From Acholoe squamosa (taxonomy: Eukaryota > Annelida > Polychaeta > Phyllodocida > Polynoidae): DNA of 64,000 bases. Shown one piece after another: positions 21,426 to 32,412 of this stretch; the first letter of the stretch is position 1, and each line of letters starts with the position of its first letter. The notes below the pieces were generated by a model that searched no databases, was not told where the DNA came from, and saw only the letters and a list, made by a program, of their open reading frames with translations. A program made the position numbers and the translations under genes. The stretch lies in assembly GCA_949317995.1 (NCBI GenBank), contig OX439050.1, forward strand, positions 52,949,777-53,013,776. Reading direction: 5' to 3'.

Positions 21426-22315
21426 CTGTAACAGAGAACATGGGAACAGCTCAGAGCAGCACTGTGGCGACAACTGGTGTGAATAACAGGTACTAAAATT
21501 ATACTACTTCAGATCTTGAGTCTGAGGCCTCTACTGTACAGAGACCTCTAGTGATTATTAAAATTTTCATGAAGTCATGTGAGCAACCATTCAGAAAGTC
21601 TGAGTAAAGCCCCCCTGCCTGGTTTGAAAAAAGGAAAATAAGCCTTATTCTGCAATTTTCCCACGTATCTACCTATATGCATACCATAAGACCATAATAT
21701 ATTACTTACATTAGTTTCTTTGCGGATAACTCTGGTACAATTCAAAAACCGTGTATCTGGGTCCTCGCTTTAATTCCGTAGATAGTGCCTATATCAATAC
21801 TTCTCATGAACTCTGAGACCATATCACATGCTGATGGCTAGGTATCTATTTTATATGGCTGCTCACATATGCTGCATTATATACAATTAAAAATCTATGT
21901 GATTCTACTTTTTTCTTTTATGTTTCCAAGTGCTCTCTGCGTCCAATATGGAATGATTTCTAGGTACTCACCCCAAGGGAAATCGGATTGGTTTGAGCTT
22001 CCAGGTGGCGCACTGGTACCTGGAGAAGATAGTCATTCAATTTGATAATTATATTGATTACAGAATGCTATCATCAGGAACCAGCATAAAGTATGTATGA
22101 ATGAAGAAGTTATAATATCAAAATCAAATAGCTATGCATTTCAAGAGTGCCCGGTAAGATCCCAATACTACAAACTGCCCAAAGCTCTCAAACGGGTATC
22201 CATTGTAATATTAAGGCCTTCCACGGGATCAAGGGATAAAAGAGGCCCATTTATTGGCTGAGCACATTCTGATTATTATAATTTGTTAAAGCAGAAAAAG
22301 AAAATGAAGACTTAC
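21426..22315. other. Intron between the CCP and transmembrane exons
   Basis: Non-coding on the gene strand; no additional phase-1/1 exon was found by eye. A Ser/Thr-rich stalk, common in such receptors, is therefore not apparent. Confidence 0.5.
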
Positions 22316-22468
22316 TTTTGGTGCAGTTACCCAGTTCCCCTACCCAGTTGGTGTCTCTACAGATGAGATACCACGTTTCCCCTGTGTAGTTACATACTAC
22401 TGTAGCTATATCTTGGTCCACAGTCACCCACATGTGTTCAGGGGGACTGAATGTGGGGCACCCCACAG
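22316..22468 (-). CDS. SUEL-CUB-CCP receptor exon 5: CCP/sushi domain
   Basis: The acceptor TGTATTTCAG precedes 22468 and the donor CAAAA|GTAAGT follows 22316. The exon is phase 1-1, the classic arrangement of CCP modules. It encodes GCPTFSPPEHMWV, VVCNYTGETWYLICRD and NWVGELGNC: four Cys in the order C-P...C...C...W...C, as in a compact sushi domain. There are two N-glycosylation sequons (NYT, NCT). A single CCP between a CUB and a transmembrane helix recalls complement- and adhesion-type receptors. The sequence around its acceptor is duplicated upstream at 23239-23392, but without the exon. Confidence 0.88.
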
Positions 22469-22611
22469 CTGAAATACACACAGAAAAGGATTGAAAGAAA
22501 TATTAGAGCATAGTGTTTCCTGCTAAGAAATATTTGTGTGAATTTGTTTTACACCTAGACCAGCACGTTGGTCATACTTCAGCTTCAATATTGATTCAAG
22601 GCAGACTTACG
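22466..22611. repeat. Intronic repeat, copy A (contains the acceptor of the CCP exon)
   Basis: This sequence recurs at 23237-23391 with a small internal insertion and a few substitutions. It includes the GCTGAAATACACACAG stretch that serves as acceptor for exon 5. Confidence 0.85.
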
Positions 22612-24211
22612 TCCGTGCTTCACAGTGCCCGGATTCAGAAGGCGCTGTGTTCGCCTCCCGTGACCCTCACTATGTCCGTGCGTAGCAAATACGTTTGTTT
22701 ACATTCCAATTTGGCATATAACAGATGTCCCCACAATATTTGAATCTTACGAGGATACTTTCATCGTCGTAATCTAGCTCTAGACAAGAAATGATTGTTT
22801 AATTCCAACATCTAAAGGACCTGTACCTGCTGAAAGTCAGTCAAGAATGGCCTTGAGAAACTGTTGGTGGCCATCTTGCTTTTGGGTTGTTTTGATTTGA
22901 GCACCTGTAGTCTCAAACCTTTGTGTATAAAAACTGATAAATATTGGGATATGACAGAAATTTCTACTACTGGGTATCTAAAATATTTATTCTTGTCAAA
23001 ACCTATAAATACAACTGAACAGTAGTTATAGTGAGAAATCTTTTGAAAAAATAGAACAAAATGGGTGGTTTGAGGTTCAAGCCACTTCCAGCCACTTTTG
23101 GCGGATCCAAATAGCGTGATATCAGTGCCATATAGCGCTAGCGGCCACTAGGCACTGAGAGCGCCAGCGGGTTTCGGTGTAAGGCAGACTAAGAAAATCT
23201 AAATTGGATCCGTTATGTCCGTAGTCTACCTGAAATACAGCTGAAATACACACAGATAAGGATTGAAAGAAATATTACAGCATAGCAGATAACTTGGTGT
23301 GTTTCCTGCTAAGAAATATTTGTGTGAATTTGTTTTACACCTAGACCAGCACGTTGGTCATACTTCAGCTTCAATATTGATTCAAGGCAGACTAAGAAAA
23401 TCTAAATTGGATCCGTTATGTCTGTAGTCTGCATACAATCCACAAGGTGGCACCAGCAGTGTACCCCAGACCTCAATATTACATACACACCTCTATACCC
23501 CCCCCCATATCCTTAGCACCCCCAAAAAGCCCTCACGATAGTCTTCTCCTGGCAGGTTCCTAAAGCCCTTAGGACTGTCTGGAGGCATTGGTTGGTATAA
23601 AGCATGTGTTTGGAGTGTGTTAAGATCTGGTCCCTCTAGAGAGGTTCATCCTATTAGGGTTGTATTTGGCTACGACCAATATTCTCCAAGCTGAAGAGTA
23701 GATTGCATTAACTCTGCTTGACCCTTTAAGGGTCTAGTCTATCCCACTTAGCTGTAGACAGTCCCTATAGAGACAGTGCCGAACCTGTATGTATACAATA
23801 TTGACTAGCAGGTTCTAATGATAATAGATAGACTTTATTTTCTATGAGATGATTACCTGAATGGAGGGACATAATAGTATATGTCATAGGGTGAAGCTAC
23901 GAGTAATATGCCGTGGTACTCCGCAAGTAATGCAAAATAATACAATGACGTTGGGACGAATTTGAACTAATAGACCTTTCACTTATGTTTTAGCTTGAAC
24001 ACTATGGTCGATGCCAAAATTAGGTGGTTGCCATGCAAGAGCATTACTTCTAACAGCAGTGTGATTTTTTTTTTTATTATTTTACAGAAGTCCAATTCCA
24101 TCAGAAATAAAGGGACCATGATGTCATTTGCATCTTTTTTAATCATGCATACACCTCATATGACACATTCATTCAAATTCATGTTCAAAATCAACATTTA
24201 TTAAAACCTAC
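22612..24211. other. Intron between CUB and CCP exons
   Basis: Holds the duplicated acceptor block (23237-23391) and a second short repeat starting AAGGCAGACTAAGAAAATC (23182 and 23384). A region with GCGCTAGCGGCCAC-type palindromic sequence lies near 23135. No further exon was recognised. Confidence 0.5.
23237..23391. repeat. Intronic repeat, copy B (orphan acceptor)
   Basis: Near-identical to 22466-22611. It preserves the pyrimidine tract and AG of the exon 5 acceptor on the minus strand, but is followed by unrelated sequence instead of the CCP exon. A partially overlapping repeat of about 55 bp (23182-23238 and 23384-23435) shows that the region was duplicated more than once. Confidence 0.85.
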
Positions 24212-24532
24212 CCTCATAAGACAAAAGAAAATATGGCGTTTCCTCCAACTTCTCGTGATAGACGATCCAGACGTGAGTTGTACTGGTAACCGTCGTGTAA
24301 ACGTGTTTTTGACGGTCACTGCCGTTACAAAGAACCAGCGATATCTTCTTGCCAGATTTCTCGCGCACGACGAGACTTGCAGCACACGTGACTGCGCTGT
24401 TGGCATTGCTGGTTCCCGAACTGCTAATGCTTCTACTCGTGTCTCTCAGAGTAAAGTCAAACAGGGTGAATTTTATCTGTTGCCCTGGTAACGCTTGAAT
24501 AAACCACGGACAGGCACTTGTCCCAACTATGG
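24212..24532 (-). CDS. SUEL-CUB-CCP receptor exon 4: main part of the CUB domain
   Basis: The acceptor TTCTTTTAG precedes 24532 and the donor TGAGG|GTAGGT follows 24212. The exon begins with 2 bases completing a codon begun in the previous exon and ends in phase 1. Diagnostic CUB features are SACPWFIQALPGQQIKF, FDFTLRD, TCAASLVVRE, ISLVLCNGSD and a final PYFLLSYE. Together with exon 3 the domain has the four canonical CUB cysteines (EEC, SAC, VTC, VLC). An insertion rich in Ser, Asn and Thr lies before the third Cys. There is one N-glycosylation sequon (NGS). CUB domains mediate protein or glycan binding outside the cell. No complete set of calcium-site acidic residues could be confirmed. Confidence 0.9.
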
Positions 24533-25085
24533 CTAAAAGAACGGGGAGAGAAAGTGGTTTTATTCTTGTAAATGTTTTTCCTTTTTTGTTGTTGCTGTTT
24601 GTTTTGTTGTTGATTTTTGGGGGGTTGTGTGTGTTGGTTTTTCGCAAGAACAATACATGCTCGTTTTACTAGATTTTGAGCATAACAGGGACAGAGAAGA
24701 ATATGAAGATAATTGATAATCCAAAAAATCAATCAAAGTCAATTAGTTATGCAGTTAGATATACTAAAACGCCTATGTCAACAGTTTATACGTGGACCAG
24801 TAGAATTGCGATAAATTATGATGATTCAGTGCAATTTGCAAACTATTTTGATTGCTCAGGAGGGCATTTCTCAACATGGTATGACTCTACACAGCCACTA
24901 CGATTCAATACCCTTAAAATTAGAGTGGATGGTTCATAGGTAATGCATTACGAGTGCTACCAGTGCAATCATTAGTGTGAAGGAACCCACTACCACTTGA
25001 ATGGATCTATTTGCATCACTTGAAAAATGCCTTCCTGGGCTGTGGATAACCATATGTGTTTCTTTCTATGTCCTTGCCAACTTAC
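24533..25085. other. Intron within the CUB domain
   Basis: The minus strand shows a simple ACA/CAA-rich stretch around 24560-24650 (T/G-rich on the plus strand). No exon was seen. Confidence 0.5.
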
Positions 25086-25178
25086 ATGAGAGTGCTGTGC
25101 CACTGAACATAACGCCTATACTTTTATCCACACGGCTCTCATTGCGCCTACTGCACTCCTCTGTGTCCCCGTCTGAGA
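25086..25178 (-). CDS. SUEL-CUB-CCP receptor exon 3: N-terminal edge of the CUB domain
   Basis: The acceptor TGTTATTTCAG precedes 25178 and the donor CTCAT|GTAAGT follows 25086. The 93-bp exon is phase 1-1 and joins exon 2 and exon 4 in frame. It encodes SDGDTEECSRRNESRVDK and SIGVMFSGTALS. The Cys is the expected first cysteine of a CUB domain, whose partner (SAC) is in exon 4. NES is a glycosylation sequon. Because the exon is symmetric it could be skipped without a frameshift, but that would remove the first CUB cysteine. Confidence 0.8.
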
Positions 25179-26085
25179 CTGAAATAACAACATCACAGTG
25201 TACTTTGTCACTAGTTCTGATAGTTCTCCTTCACCGAACACTGAATTCCAGCTTAGCGGTTGCTCTTACTTGAAGTCAGGGGGCTTTTTCTGGGCAGCCC
25301 ACTGGAGCAAGCCAGTCTACTATAGATTGAAAAAGTACGTGTACAATACAATAGTAGGCACCTCATGTGCACTTGGTCTGGCCAAGTGTTGGTCCATGTT
25401 CGATTGGTGGTGAAGTGGTTAACGTTGTGTACCAAACAAGTATTACATATGAAAGGCAAAGGCTTACAATTATCAAGATGTGTAGGCTTATACTATGGAA
25501 TTAACATCCGTTTTTATAGAAAGTTGTGTTGTCCTGAATCTGAAAATAGGCCGAAAGCTATGCCATCTATTGTCCTACAACGGCAGGTAAACGTCCAAAG
25601 CCATCAATCCATTAACTGTTTAACAGATGCCAGAAGGAAGACTTATTTTGGTATTTATAATGTATTTATATACAAACAAGGTTTACATTCACACACTCCA
25701 GATGTATCATTGTAGTGCTGGAAAAAAGACTGTCCAGCATTGAAGTGATATTGTATTATGATGAAGGACCTTAGACCTGGAATCATTATGTGACCCTGAA
25801 CCCTTCAAGGGCCGCTGATGGATTAATGCATCATGTGCATTGGTCGTCATGGTGCATGAATGAAACCCTGGGGAGTAACTCACCAGGGCTACATTCATGC
25901 ATCATGCCGACCCTACGGGATTGATACATGAGCTCCCGGAGGGTCAGCATGACGCACCAATGAAGTTCTGGCGAGCAGACTCGCCAGCACTTCATTGGTG
26001 CGTCATGCCGACCAATGGACATGATGCATTCCTGTATCAGCAGCCCTTAAAGAGTTAAAATTCATTAAGGTGAAGAGCAACTCAC
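25179..26085. other. Intron between SUEL and CUB, containing a foldback element
   Basis: Holds the multi-palindrome foldback at 25803-26050, only about 35 bp from the donor of exon 2. Otherwise I see nothing. Confidence 0.5.
25803..26050. mobile_element. Multi-palindrome foldback element (MITE), near-complete copy
   Basis: CTTCAAGGGCCGCTGATG at the left and CATCAGCAGCCCTTAAAG-type sequence at the right form inverted ends. Within lie nested inverted repeats: a block GCACCAATGAAGTTCTGGCGAG is followed directly by its inverse. The same architecture is found at 36841-37080, so this is a dispersed family. Confidence 0.8.
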
Positions 26086-26248
26086 TTGGTTGACAGATGT
26101 AGGTGACGTCCAGATAGGAGAGTAGCTCCTTAGAGCAGGCGTTAAACAGGTCACGTAGATTAAGTACAGGTAGGCTGCAGGTGGACCGACCTGAACATAG
26201 CCTGTCCATGTAGGGGAGGATATCCTTAGAACAACCCAGGAAACCCAC
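26086..26248 (-). CDS. SUEL-CUB-CCP receptor exon 2: second half of the SUEL lectin domain
   Basis: The acceptor CCGTTACAG precedes 26248 and the donor ACCAA|GTGAGT follows 26086. It enters in phase 0 and leaves in phase 1. It encodes VGFLGCSKDILPYMDRLC, SGRSTCSLPVLN and FNACSKELLSYLDVTYICQ. The spacing of Cys, the C-x-G-R/K-x-x-C pattern and the closing C..EL.SYLDVTYIC are hallmarks of the SUEL-type (rhamnose/galactose-binding) lectin fold also found in latrophilin and EVA-1 proteins. The usual Asp-Pro before the penultimate Cys is replaced (FNAC), so sugar binding is plausible but unproven. Confidence 0.92.
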
Positions 26249-27821
26249 CTGTAACGGATAGTATAGGGAGGTGTCTAAACAGTTATGTAGAAATGGGCAC
26301 AGTGGAAGAAGGGGCAGGTTGCTGGCTGTTTTGGGGGGAACGAATATGTAGACTGGTAGGAGGGGAAAGACTGACAGGTAGAGTGAGCGGAGAACAAAAC
26401 AAGAGCGAAAGAATGAGATAATGAAAGGAGTAGGATGTTCACTGACAGAGAGCAAAGAGACATTGACAGAGAGGAAAGAGAAACAAATGGACTGCGTTAG
26501 AAAGAGGAGGGGCAGAGGAGAAAGAAAGATGTTGGAATGATGGGAGACAGGGAGTTGTAGGAATAATATATGAAGAGTTTGGTTCCAAAACGCAACAAAT
26601 TCATTTTGGGTGTTTTGAGATAATGACAATTAAGTTTGACAATTTTTATTGGCTTAAACAATATCCATGAGTACAAGCTTGAGGGGAAGAGTGGGAAGAC
26701 ATGTCATACAACCACACATAAATACAGTCGACTTAGGAAGAAAATCATGAGAATCCGGTCAGCAAATGAAGAAGAGAAAAAGGTATCTTAGTGCTCACAT
26801 GAATAGAGGGAAGAGATATCAAGGATGGACCAGCGGTTTCCATCAGCGAGTCAACTATAACCCCGCAATGAATGCGTCGTTTAGACTATAGCAATTAAAC
26901 TCCAAACAAAGTCCTTACACCAACTGCTGCAAGGAGACAGGACCATTAAGGCCTGTTGTCCTGTGCTGAAACGCTCTGACAAGTACTGTCTTCACTTTTA
27001 TTGAAATGAGATAACCATCGGCTTTACCAATTGAACTAAAACTTAAAACAAGTCATTCTTGACAACCCTGACACTTGTGAGCAATTGCCTACAATTAGAA
27101 TGTCCTGGCAGAAACAGTGCCTACATTGGTCCAGAGGGACAGTGCTTGAATTCCTAGAGTTGTAGTAATTGCTATTTGATTTAGGAATATCAGCTTTTGC
27201 TTATAGGTGATGAGATCTATGGAGCTGTCAGATCGGAGAAAGGGAACTACTATCATAGTTTATATCTCACTAATTGCCGATCGTGTTTACTGCTTCTCAA
27301 AACTCTGGTTCTACAGGAATATGATCAGTCGGAATAGCCCTGATTTGACGATTTATATGATTTATCAAAAGCATAGAAAAAAATTGGTCAGTTTAGTGCT
27401 AATCCGACTGACTTATGCTTGTGGAACCAGCGCCTTCTACTGCTGTTGGTTGGGCGAATTTTTGCTAATCCGATTATTCTTAGTAATTCAATAGTATAGA
27501 AACAACCAGTCGGATTCACCCGACCAACGGTAGTGGAATACCTTATTTAGACATTCAAAAAATGTAGGAGTGCTAGAATGTCGTCAGTGAATAAGTCAAA
27601 ACACGACGAATTTAGCTAGCCGTGACAGTGGGTCTTCATGTTGGTTGCTTTTGACAACCCAGATATTCCAATTGTCAGTCCTTGTATGCTGATTTTAAAC
27701 ACCCTTCTGACGCTATGTTTTATGAGTATCACCGATTCCTTTTTCCCTTTTTAATCAGAATGAAAATAGTCAGAATGGAAAAACAACAACACACATAGGC
27801 TTACACATGGCCAAGCCTTAC
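26249..27821. other. Intron within the SUEL domain
   Basis: Purine-rich on the plus strand between about 26300 and 26540 (GGAAAGA-type simple sequence). No further exon was recognised. Confidence 0.5.
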
Positions 27822-27943
27822 CTCTCCTTGTATGCATCTGCCTGCCCTCATACGGCCATAGTTGGCACTAAGCATCAGGATGACGTCACTTCCGTTACAG
27901 CTGGCTGAGAAATCCTCCAGGAAACAGAATTCACCAGAAATTT
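27822..27943 (-). CDS. SUEL-CUB-CCP receptor exon 1 (first recognised): first half of the SUEL lectin domain
   Basis: The acceptor CCATTTCAG precedes 27943 and the donor GGAGAG|GTAAGG follows 27822. The exon starts with 2 bases of a split codon and ends in phase 0. It encodes ISGEFCFLEDFSASCNGSDV and ILMLSANYGRMRAGRCIQGE. The 'I.I.SANYGR' motif is the signature of the SUEL lectin domain, with the expected Cys before and after it. Its upstream partner must end in phase 1 and should carry the start codon and signal peptide; I could not find it between here and the right end of the window. CNGS is a glycosylation sequon. Confidence 0.9.
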
Positions 27944-28155
27944 CTGAAATGGAAATCAGTAGAATAAGTATTAGCGACCATTCAGTTTACATTCTTCTAT
28001 CAAAGCAATCATATTGCATGCCTTCATTTTGAATGGGCACTGAAAATCATCGGTTTGCAGTCATCAACACCAAAGGGTCGTCCTAGGGTTGCATGCATGA
28101 AGATTCGATAAATGACACATCAGGGCTGCAATGATGCATCGTGGATGTAGCCTAG
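27944..28155. other. Upstream intron start with foldback remnants
   Basis: Contains fragments of the ATGATGCA-type foldback family around 28085-28140. Nothing else is recognised. Confidence 0.4.
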
Positions 28156-28156
28156 C

Positions 28157-28170
28157 GGGGGGGGGGGGGG
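28157..28170 (+). repeat. Poly-G run
   Basis: Fourteen consecutive G residues. Such a run is often unstable, and it lies within foldback-element debris. Confidence 0.95.
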
Positions 28171-28297
28171 TCTACTAACACCATCATGATAGCAAAACTT
28201 ATTACACGATTTCTGTGATTCTGTGTGCTTTTCCCAGATATTCCCATGCACATACCTGCCGATATTGCATGGCATGATGCATGCATCATGACTTTTG

Positions 28298-28376
28298 TAA
28301 GGTGTGCGGTTATCCAAGGATAACAGGCACCCAGTGTGGTTATCCATGGATAACAGTCACACCTTACATGTCATAT
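28298..28376. mobile_element. Short foldback with two GGTTATCC palindromes
   Basis: Outer inverted arms GTAAGGTGTG and CACACCTTAC enclose two palindromes: GTTATCCAAGGATAAC and the perfect 16-bp GTTATCCATGGATAAC at 28339-28354. It looks like a miniature inverted-repeat element or a hairpin-forming site. Confidence 0.5.
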
Positions 28377-28414
28377 GTCACATGGTAAAACCTGCGAGAA
28401 TTCTATTGCCAAGG

Positions 28415-28479
28415 GCAGGGGTCTAACCCATACCCTACTGATCCCAAATCCAACTCCCTATGCATTGTGCCACAGGGAC
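28415..28479 (-). repeat. tRNA-derived SINE head (candidate)
   Basis: On the minus strand GTCCCTGTGGCACAATGC resembles a Pol III A-box region, and about 45 bases further GGGTTAGACCC resembles a B box. No cloverleaf anticodon stem is clear and no tail was delimited, so this is probably a SINE fragment rather than a tRNA gene. Confidence 0.4.
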
Positions 28480-31400
28480 TAATGAGAAGTGGTTGGCTAG
28501 AACCAGGTCTATATAAGTCAATGATATGATATAAAGCCCGGGGAGGTCACTCACATATAACTAGTATACATTCAATGTGTTAAAATATCCTGCAGTCTGG
28601 GTTGTGAGTCCCCTCCCTACCTATCTGTCCGCTATGGTAGGCACTGACAGCTTGCAGTATACTGTGTGCAACTGGCCTGGTTATCGGTCAAGGTGCTGGA
28701 TGTATTCACACTACCACCAGACATCCTACTGCTAGGTGGCCACATGGATACCATGTCACGCTCACGGTCTGGCCCAGGTGATTGTGGGACGAGTCCTGGT
28801 CACGGCATACGTTTTATTTATGGCTGGTTTGGGGATGAACGATTTTTTCAAATTATATTTATTGATCTCCTATTGATTATCTATTGATTAATCGTGTAAT
28901 AAAATAAGTAGTTAATGGATATCCATTAATTACTTGTTCAATATACCACTTGGGGCACAATAAAAAGGCACCAAACACTGTTATGTAGGATTCCTGGATA
29001 ATTTACTAACTGCTCATCTGAGTGGATCTGAGATATGAGAACAGCAGGTGCAGGTTTATGATTACAAAGTAGTCCTACTTTTTAGGAACCGTAATTTCAA
29101 TTAGCTCTGGTGCCCAGAATGAATATTTTATTTTACATCCCTGGCTCAGATATATACGCATTAATTGTATTTTCCAGTGGCAACAATCATACAGAGATGA
29201 CCACCAATCTATTCGCGACCTGAAATCTCCTTACAGAACACCAGGGGATATCACTGAGGGAATTACACTCCTGACTTGTTTCAAATAAATCTTCCTATTC
29301 AAGAAAGACAGCACAGTCCCTTGAGGAAGATTCCCTACAAAGGATTTCATTGAGAGGGTCAGGTCCGAGCAGAACGCCTCAATACCATTACTTGTTCAAC
29401 CCCATTCCAATCCCCCTTCAACATATGCCTCCTAAGGACAGCTTTCAAAGAAACCTTTAGTCCTCCTTAACCACCCCCACTCCCTACTAGCCCTCTCCCT
29501 GAATGTTTTATAATGCCCCTATTCCACCAACACGATCTTTTTCCCCTTTCTTTTCTCTGCTTTTATGTGTGACAGAGCCGGAGGGGGAGGGCGGGAAGAA
29601 TGGCTCAGGAACAAATGCCTTTGGATGGCAATGAGCAAACCTTTGATTGACACCATTGACCAAGACTACAGTGTAGTCTAAAGCGTAAAATCCCCGCATA
29701 AAGGACGCACCCTGTGTTTGACCTGATCCTATAGGACGCAGGTGATGTAATCCAAGTACAAAAGCCGCGTCTTACACTTTAGGATTTATGGTATACTAGT
29801 GTTCATCCGATGTTGCAATTGCTTCAGTAGAATAGTATAACATACGACCTCATGTTATCATTAGGACTTTGCTGACTATAATGAGAGAAAGCAGTAGAAT
29901 GAACAGTAATTATTATTACCGATGACATAGACTTGGCTCACTTTATATTGAGTCAGGAAGGACACTCTAACCTTTAAGTACAACACTTGAATAAGATGAA
30001 GTTAAAAACTATTTGGATCCCCAGTGAGTGGGCACACTCCTTTACTGTCCCCGCTCGTTCTCCATATCCCCCCATTAAACACATACAGCCTTCTCCCTCC
30101 CACACCCTCACATCCCAACACACACCTACCTAACTACCAGGTCCTGTTTTGGGGTGAGAGGAGAGAGCTTTGAATCAGCAGTAAGCCCCTTAGGACAGCC
30201 TGCCCACTGACCCCTGGTTTCTTTTTCTCTCCCTTTGACTGGATGACTGCACGTGCCAGCAGCATCACTCTGAAGGCTTTCAGCTGGACACAGCAGGGTG
30301 GAAATGGGAGTCGGAGTGATGCTGGGGGTAGTCTTACAGCTGGGAGTGCTGCACGTTATGGCAAGATGATGTTTGGTGTGGGAAGGATATCCATGTTTTC
30401 GCAAGCGATTATTTCTCAAGTTACTGCGATATTGGCTCTGCTATGCCTCTAAAAACCTATTATAAAACAGGGAGAGAGATCAGAAAGTCTTGAAGGAGAA
30501 AAAGCAACTCTAGATATGTCAGTGGAAAATGACGACACATGTGCTGGGTTGAGAAATAGATGCAAATGTTGCTGAAGGGTGTCTGGTTGAAGAGCATAAG
30601 ACACTGTTAGTGTGACTCTAGGTTAGGATTATCAGGACTGGGTGGGTGGTATAGAAATGAAGAAAAAGGATAGTGAATCGTTGGGCAAGATGGCGTGTGA
30701 ATTTACATAGTCAACCCTTGCTTCCTCAGGTATGGAAAACACATGGTAAATTTTCTGAGGAAGCAAATTATCTGAGGATTTGATTCAAAATATGATAGAA
30801 AACATAGAGGCAGCTGCAACACTCTGTTTGAGGTAATAAGGGATCTGAGGAATCAAAGGGTCGAGGAGGTGAGGGTCGACTGTTTACAATTAAAATGAAG
30901 ATAAGCAGATGCAGTGTATTTCATGGATGGGTCAACATGCTGGTAGGCTTAAAAGAGATGCTGACATATCATGTTTCCTTTAATCAAGTATTACTGTGAT
31001 GTGAGATCAACACACCTGTATGCATTCCAGAAGAGTATCTTCATTGTTTGTTATTAAAGCAATTGGTTTTCTTTTACTTGGGATTTTCAGTTTTCTCAAA
31101 AGCAGCTCATGTGCAGTGGAGGAAATTCCTGATCTATGATGGCGAATTGCTGACCTCTCAATTTTAATCCAAAATTGGATTTGAATTGATTGCGCTGACC
31201 TTGCTTTAATTGCAGGGTTGATTACCATAAAATACCTGCCGGTGAACCGCCCCCTTTATATTCAAATAAAGTCAGAACTAAGGCTGACAGTATAAAATGA
31301 ATAATCAAGAAAGAATCAGAATATTCTCTCTAAAATTGGAAAATACGGAAAACCAGTTCTATATGCTGTACTGCAACTGTTTAAGCATCAGTGTCAGACA

Positions 31401-32340
31401 TAACATCATGTGAAAAACATTTTAAAATTTCTGTGGGTTTGTGCCAGAATCCTCGCTGTGTTCCTGTGATGTGGTGAGATAATTGAAATAGAAGAGGTTA
31501 TTAAACTAATTAAGTGGAATTTCCGTTTGGAAAAGATAGCGAAATAAGGAAAGGAAATGCTTTAAATCGTCTCGTCTCAGAAGCCAGTGTCAATTCAGGA
31601 ATAATAATGGCGTTGTTAAAAATAGATTGTGATTTTCCTGCTTTTTATAAAGGGAGATTGGTACCAATCGCTAAAGCTGGTTCTCCACTATAGCAGATTT
31701 TGTATCGGCCAGATTTGGCATCCTGATGCCATCGTTTGTCTATTGGGCTGACTCTTTCTATCATGCCTGATCCCCGATGATGGGGAGGCAAAGAATTGGA
31801 ATGCCTTTTCGAGGAAGTTTTAGAGGTCTTCCATTGGTTTAATAATTATTTTTTGTCCAATTTTTATATCGTTTTTGTTTTAACTCAAATTAGACCCGGT
31901 AATTTCAAGCGTGCCACCAGGTATAAACTAATAGATATGACCAATACTCGGCACATGGAGTATCCTTTTTCCTTAGCTTCTCACAGCAGAAGAGTACAGT
32001 GTACCATTGGTATTAAGGGGATCTCAGACTGGTGGTACTTATACATACATGTACACCTTTATACAACCACTCTGTGTAATTGGCTAAGGCCACACCCTGT
32101 GTACAAGTTTAGCTATGTACATTGTATGTATTCCTATTCCACATCACTACATATGATGAAACAGGACTGGTATACGTATGGTATGTAAGCTGTTCCATCA
32201 CAAATAGAAATAGTGTTCAATCCAATGGCATTTAGTCCTGGGGATGTAAAGTCTTACTCCCAACTATCTCCTTTTCATACAAACTGAACCAATATCTACA
32301 TTGTAAAAAGATTGTTAATAAAACCATAGTGGTGAAGATT
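28480..32340. other. Long stretch without a recognised gene
   Basis: AT-rich. An 18-bp palindrome TTAATGGATATCCATTAA lies at about 28912-28929. An element-like stretch at 29685-29790 (CCGCATAAAGGACGCACCC) recalls the 61540-61760 element. A Ser/Thr/Pro-rich open frame at 30126-30350 (minus) has a donor-like AG|GTAGGT at its end but no convincing start or family, and its end phase does not fit exon 27822-27943. Confidence 0.35.
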
Positions 32341-32412
32341 TGTGGATCAACACGGTAAAAGGGACGCCCGTGCACCCCCTACCGGGCGTACCTTTTACCA
32401 TGTTGATCCACA
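32341..32412. other. Near-perfect 30-bp hairpin
   Basis: Arms 32341-32370 and 32383-32412 are inverse complements with two mismatches, separated by a 12-base loop. The length and near-perfect pairing suit a miniature inverted-repeat element or a pre-miRNA-like hairpin. One mismatch becomes a G-U pair if transcribed from the minus strand. Confidence 0.7.

Noticed and set aside
20813-21496. 227-codon plus-strand frame as an intact gene
   Set aside because: The 5' half is a retrotransposon Gag-like remnant; the 3' half is antisense to the transmembrane exon and its introns. It has no start codon context and a stop just upstream.
26003-26629. 208-codon minus-strand open frame taken as one exon
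   Set aside because: Only 26086-26248 is coding; a clear acceptor at 26249-26250 and donor at 26084-26085 bound the SUEL half-domain, and the rest is purine/pyrimidine-rich intron.
28085-28300. CRISPR-like repeat array
   Set aside because: The repeats are palindromic foldback debris in a eukaryotic genome, without regular spacers.
30126-30419. Ser/Thr/Pro-rich minus-strand frame as the upstream exon of the receptor gene
   Set aside because: Its donor leaves phase 2, while exon 27822-27943 needs phase 1; there is no signal peptide and no clear acceptor.
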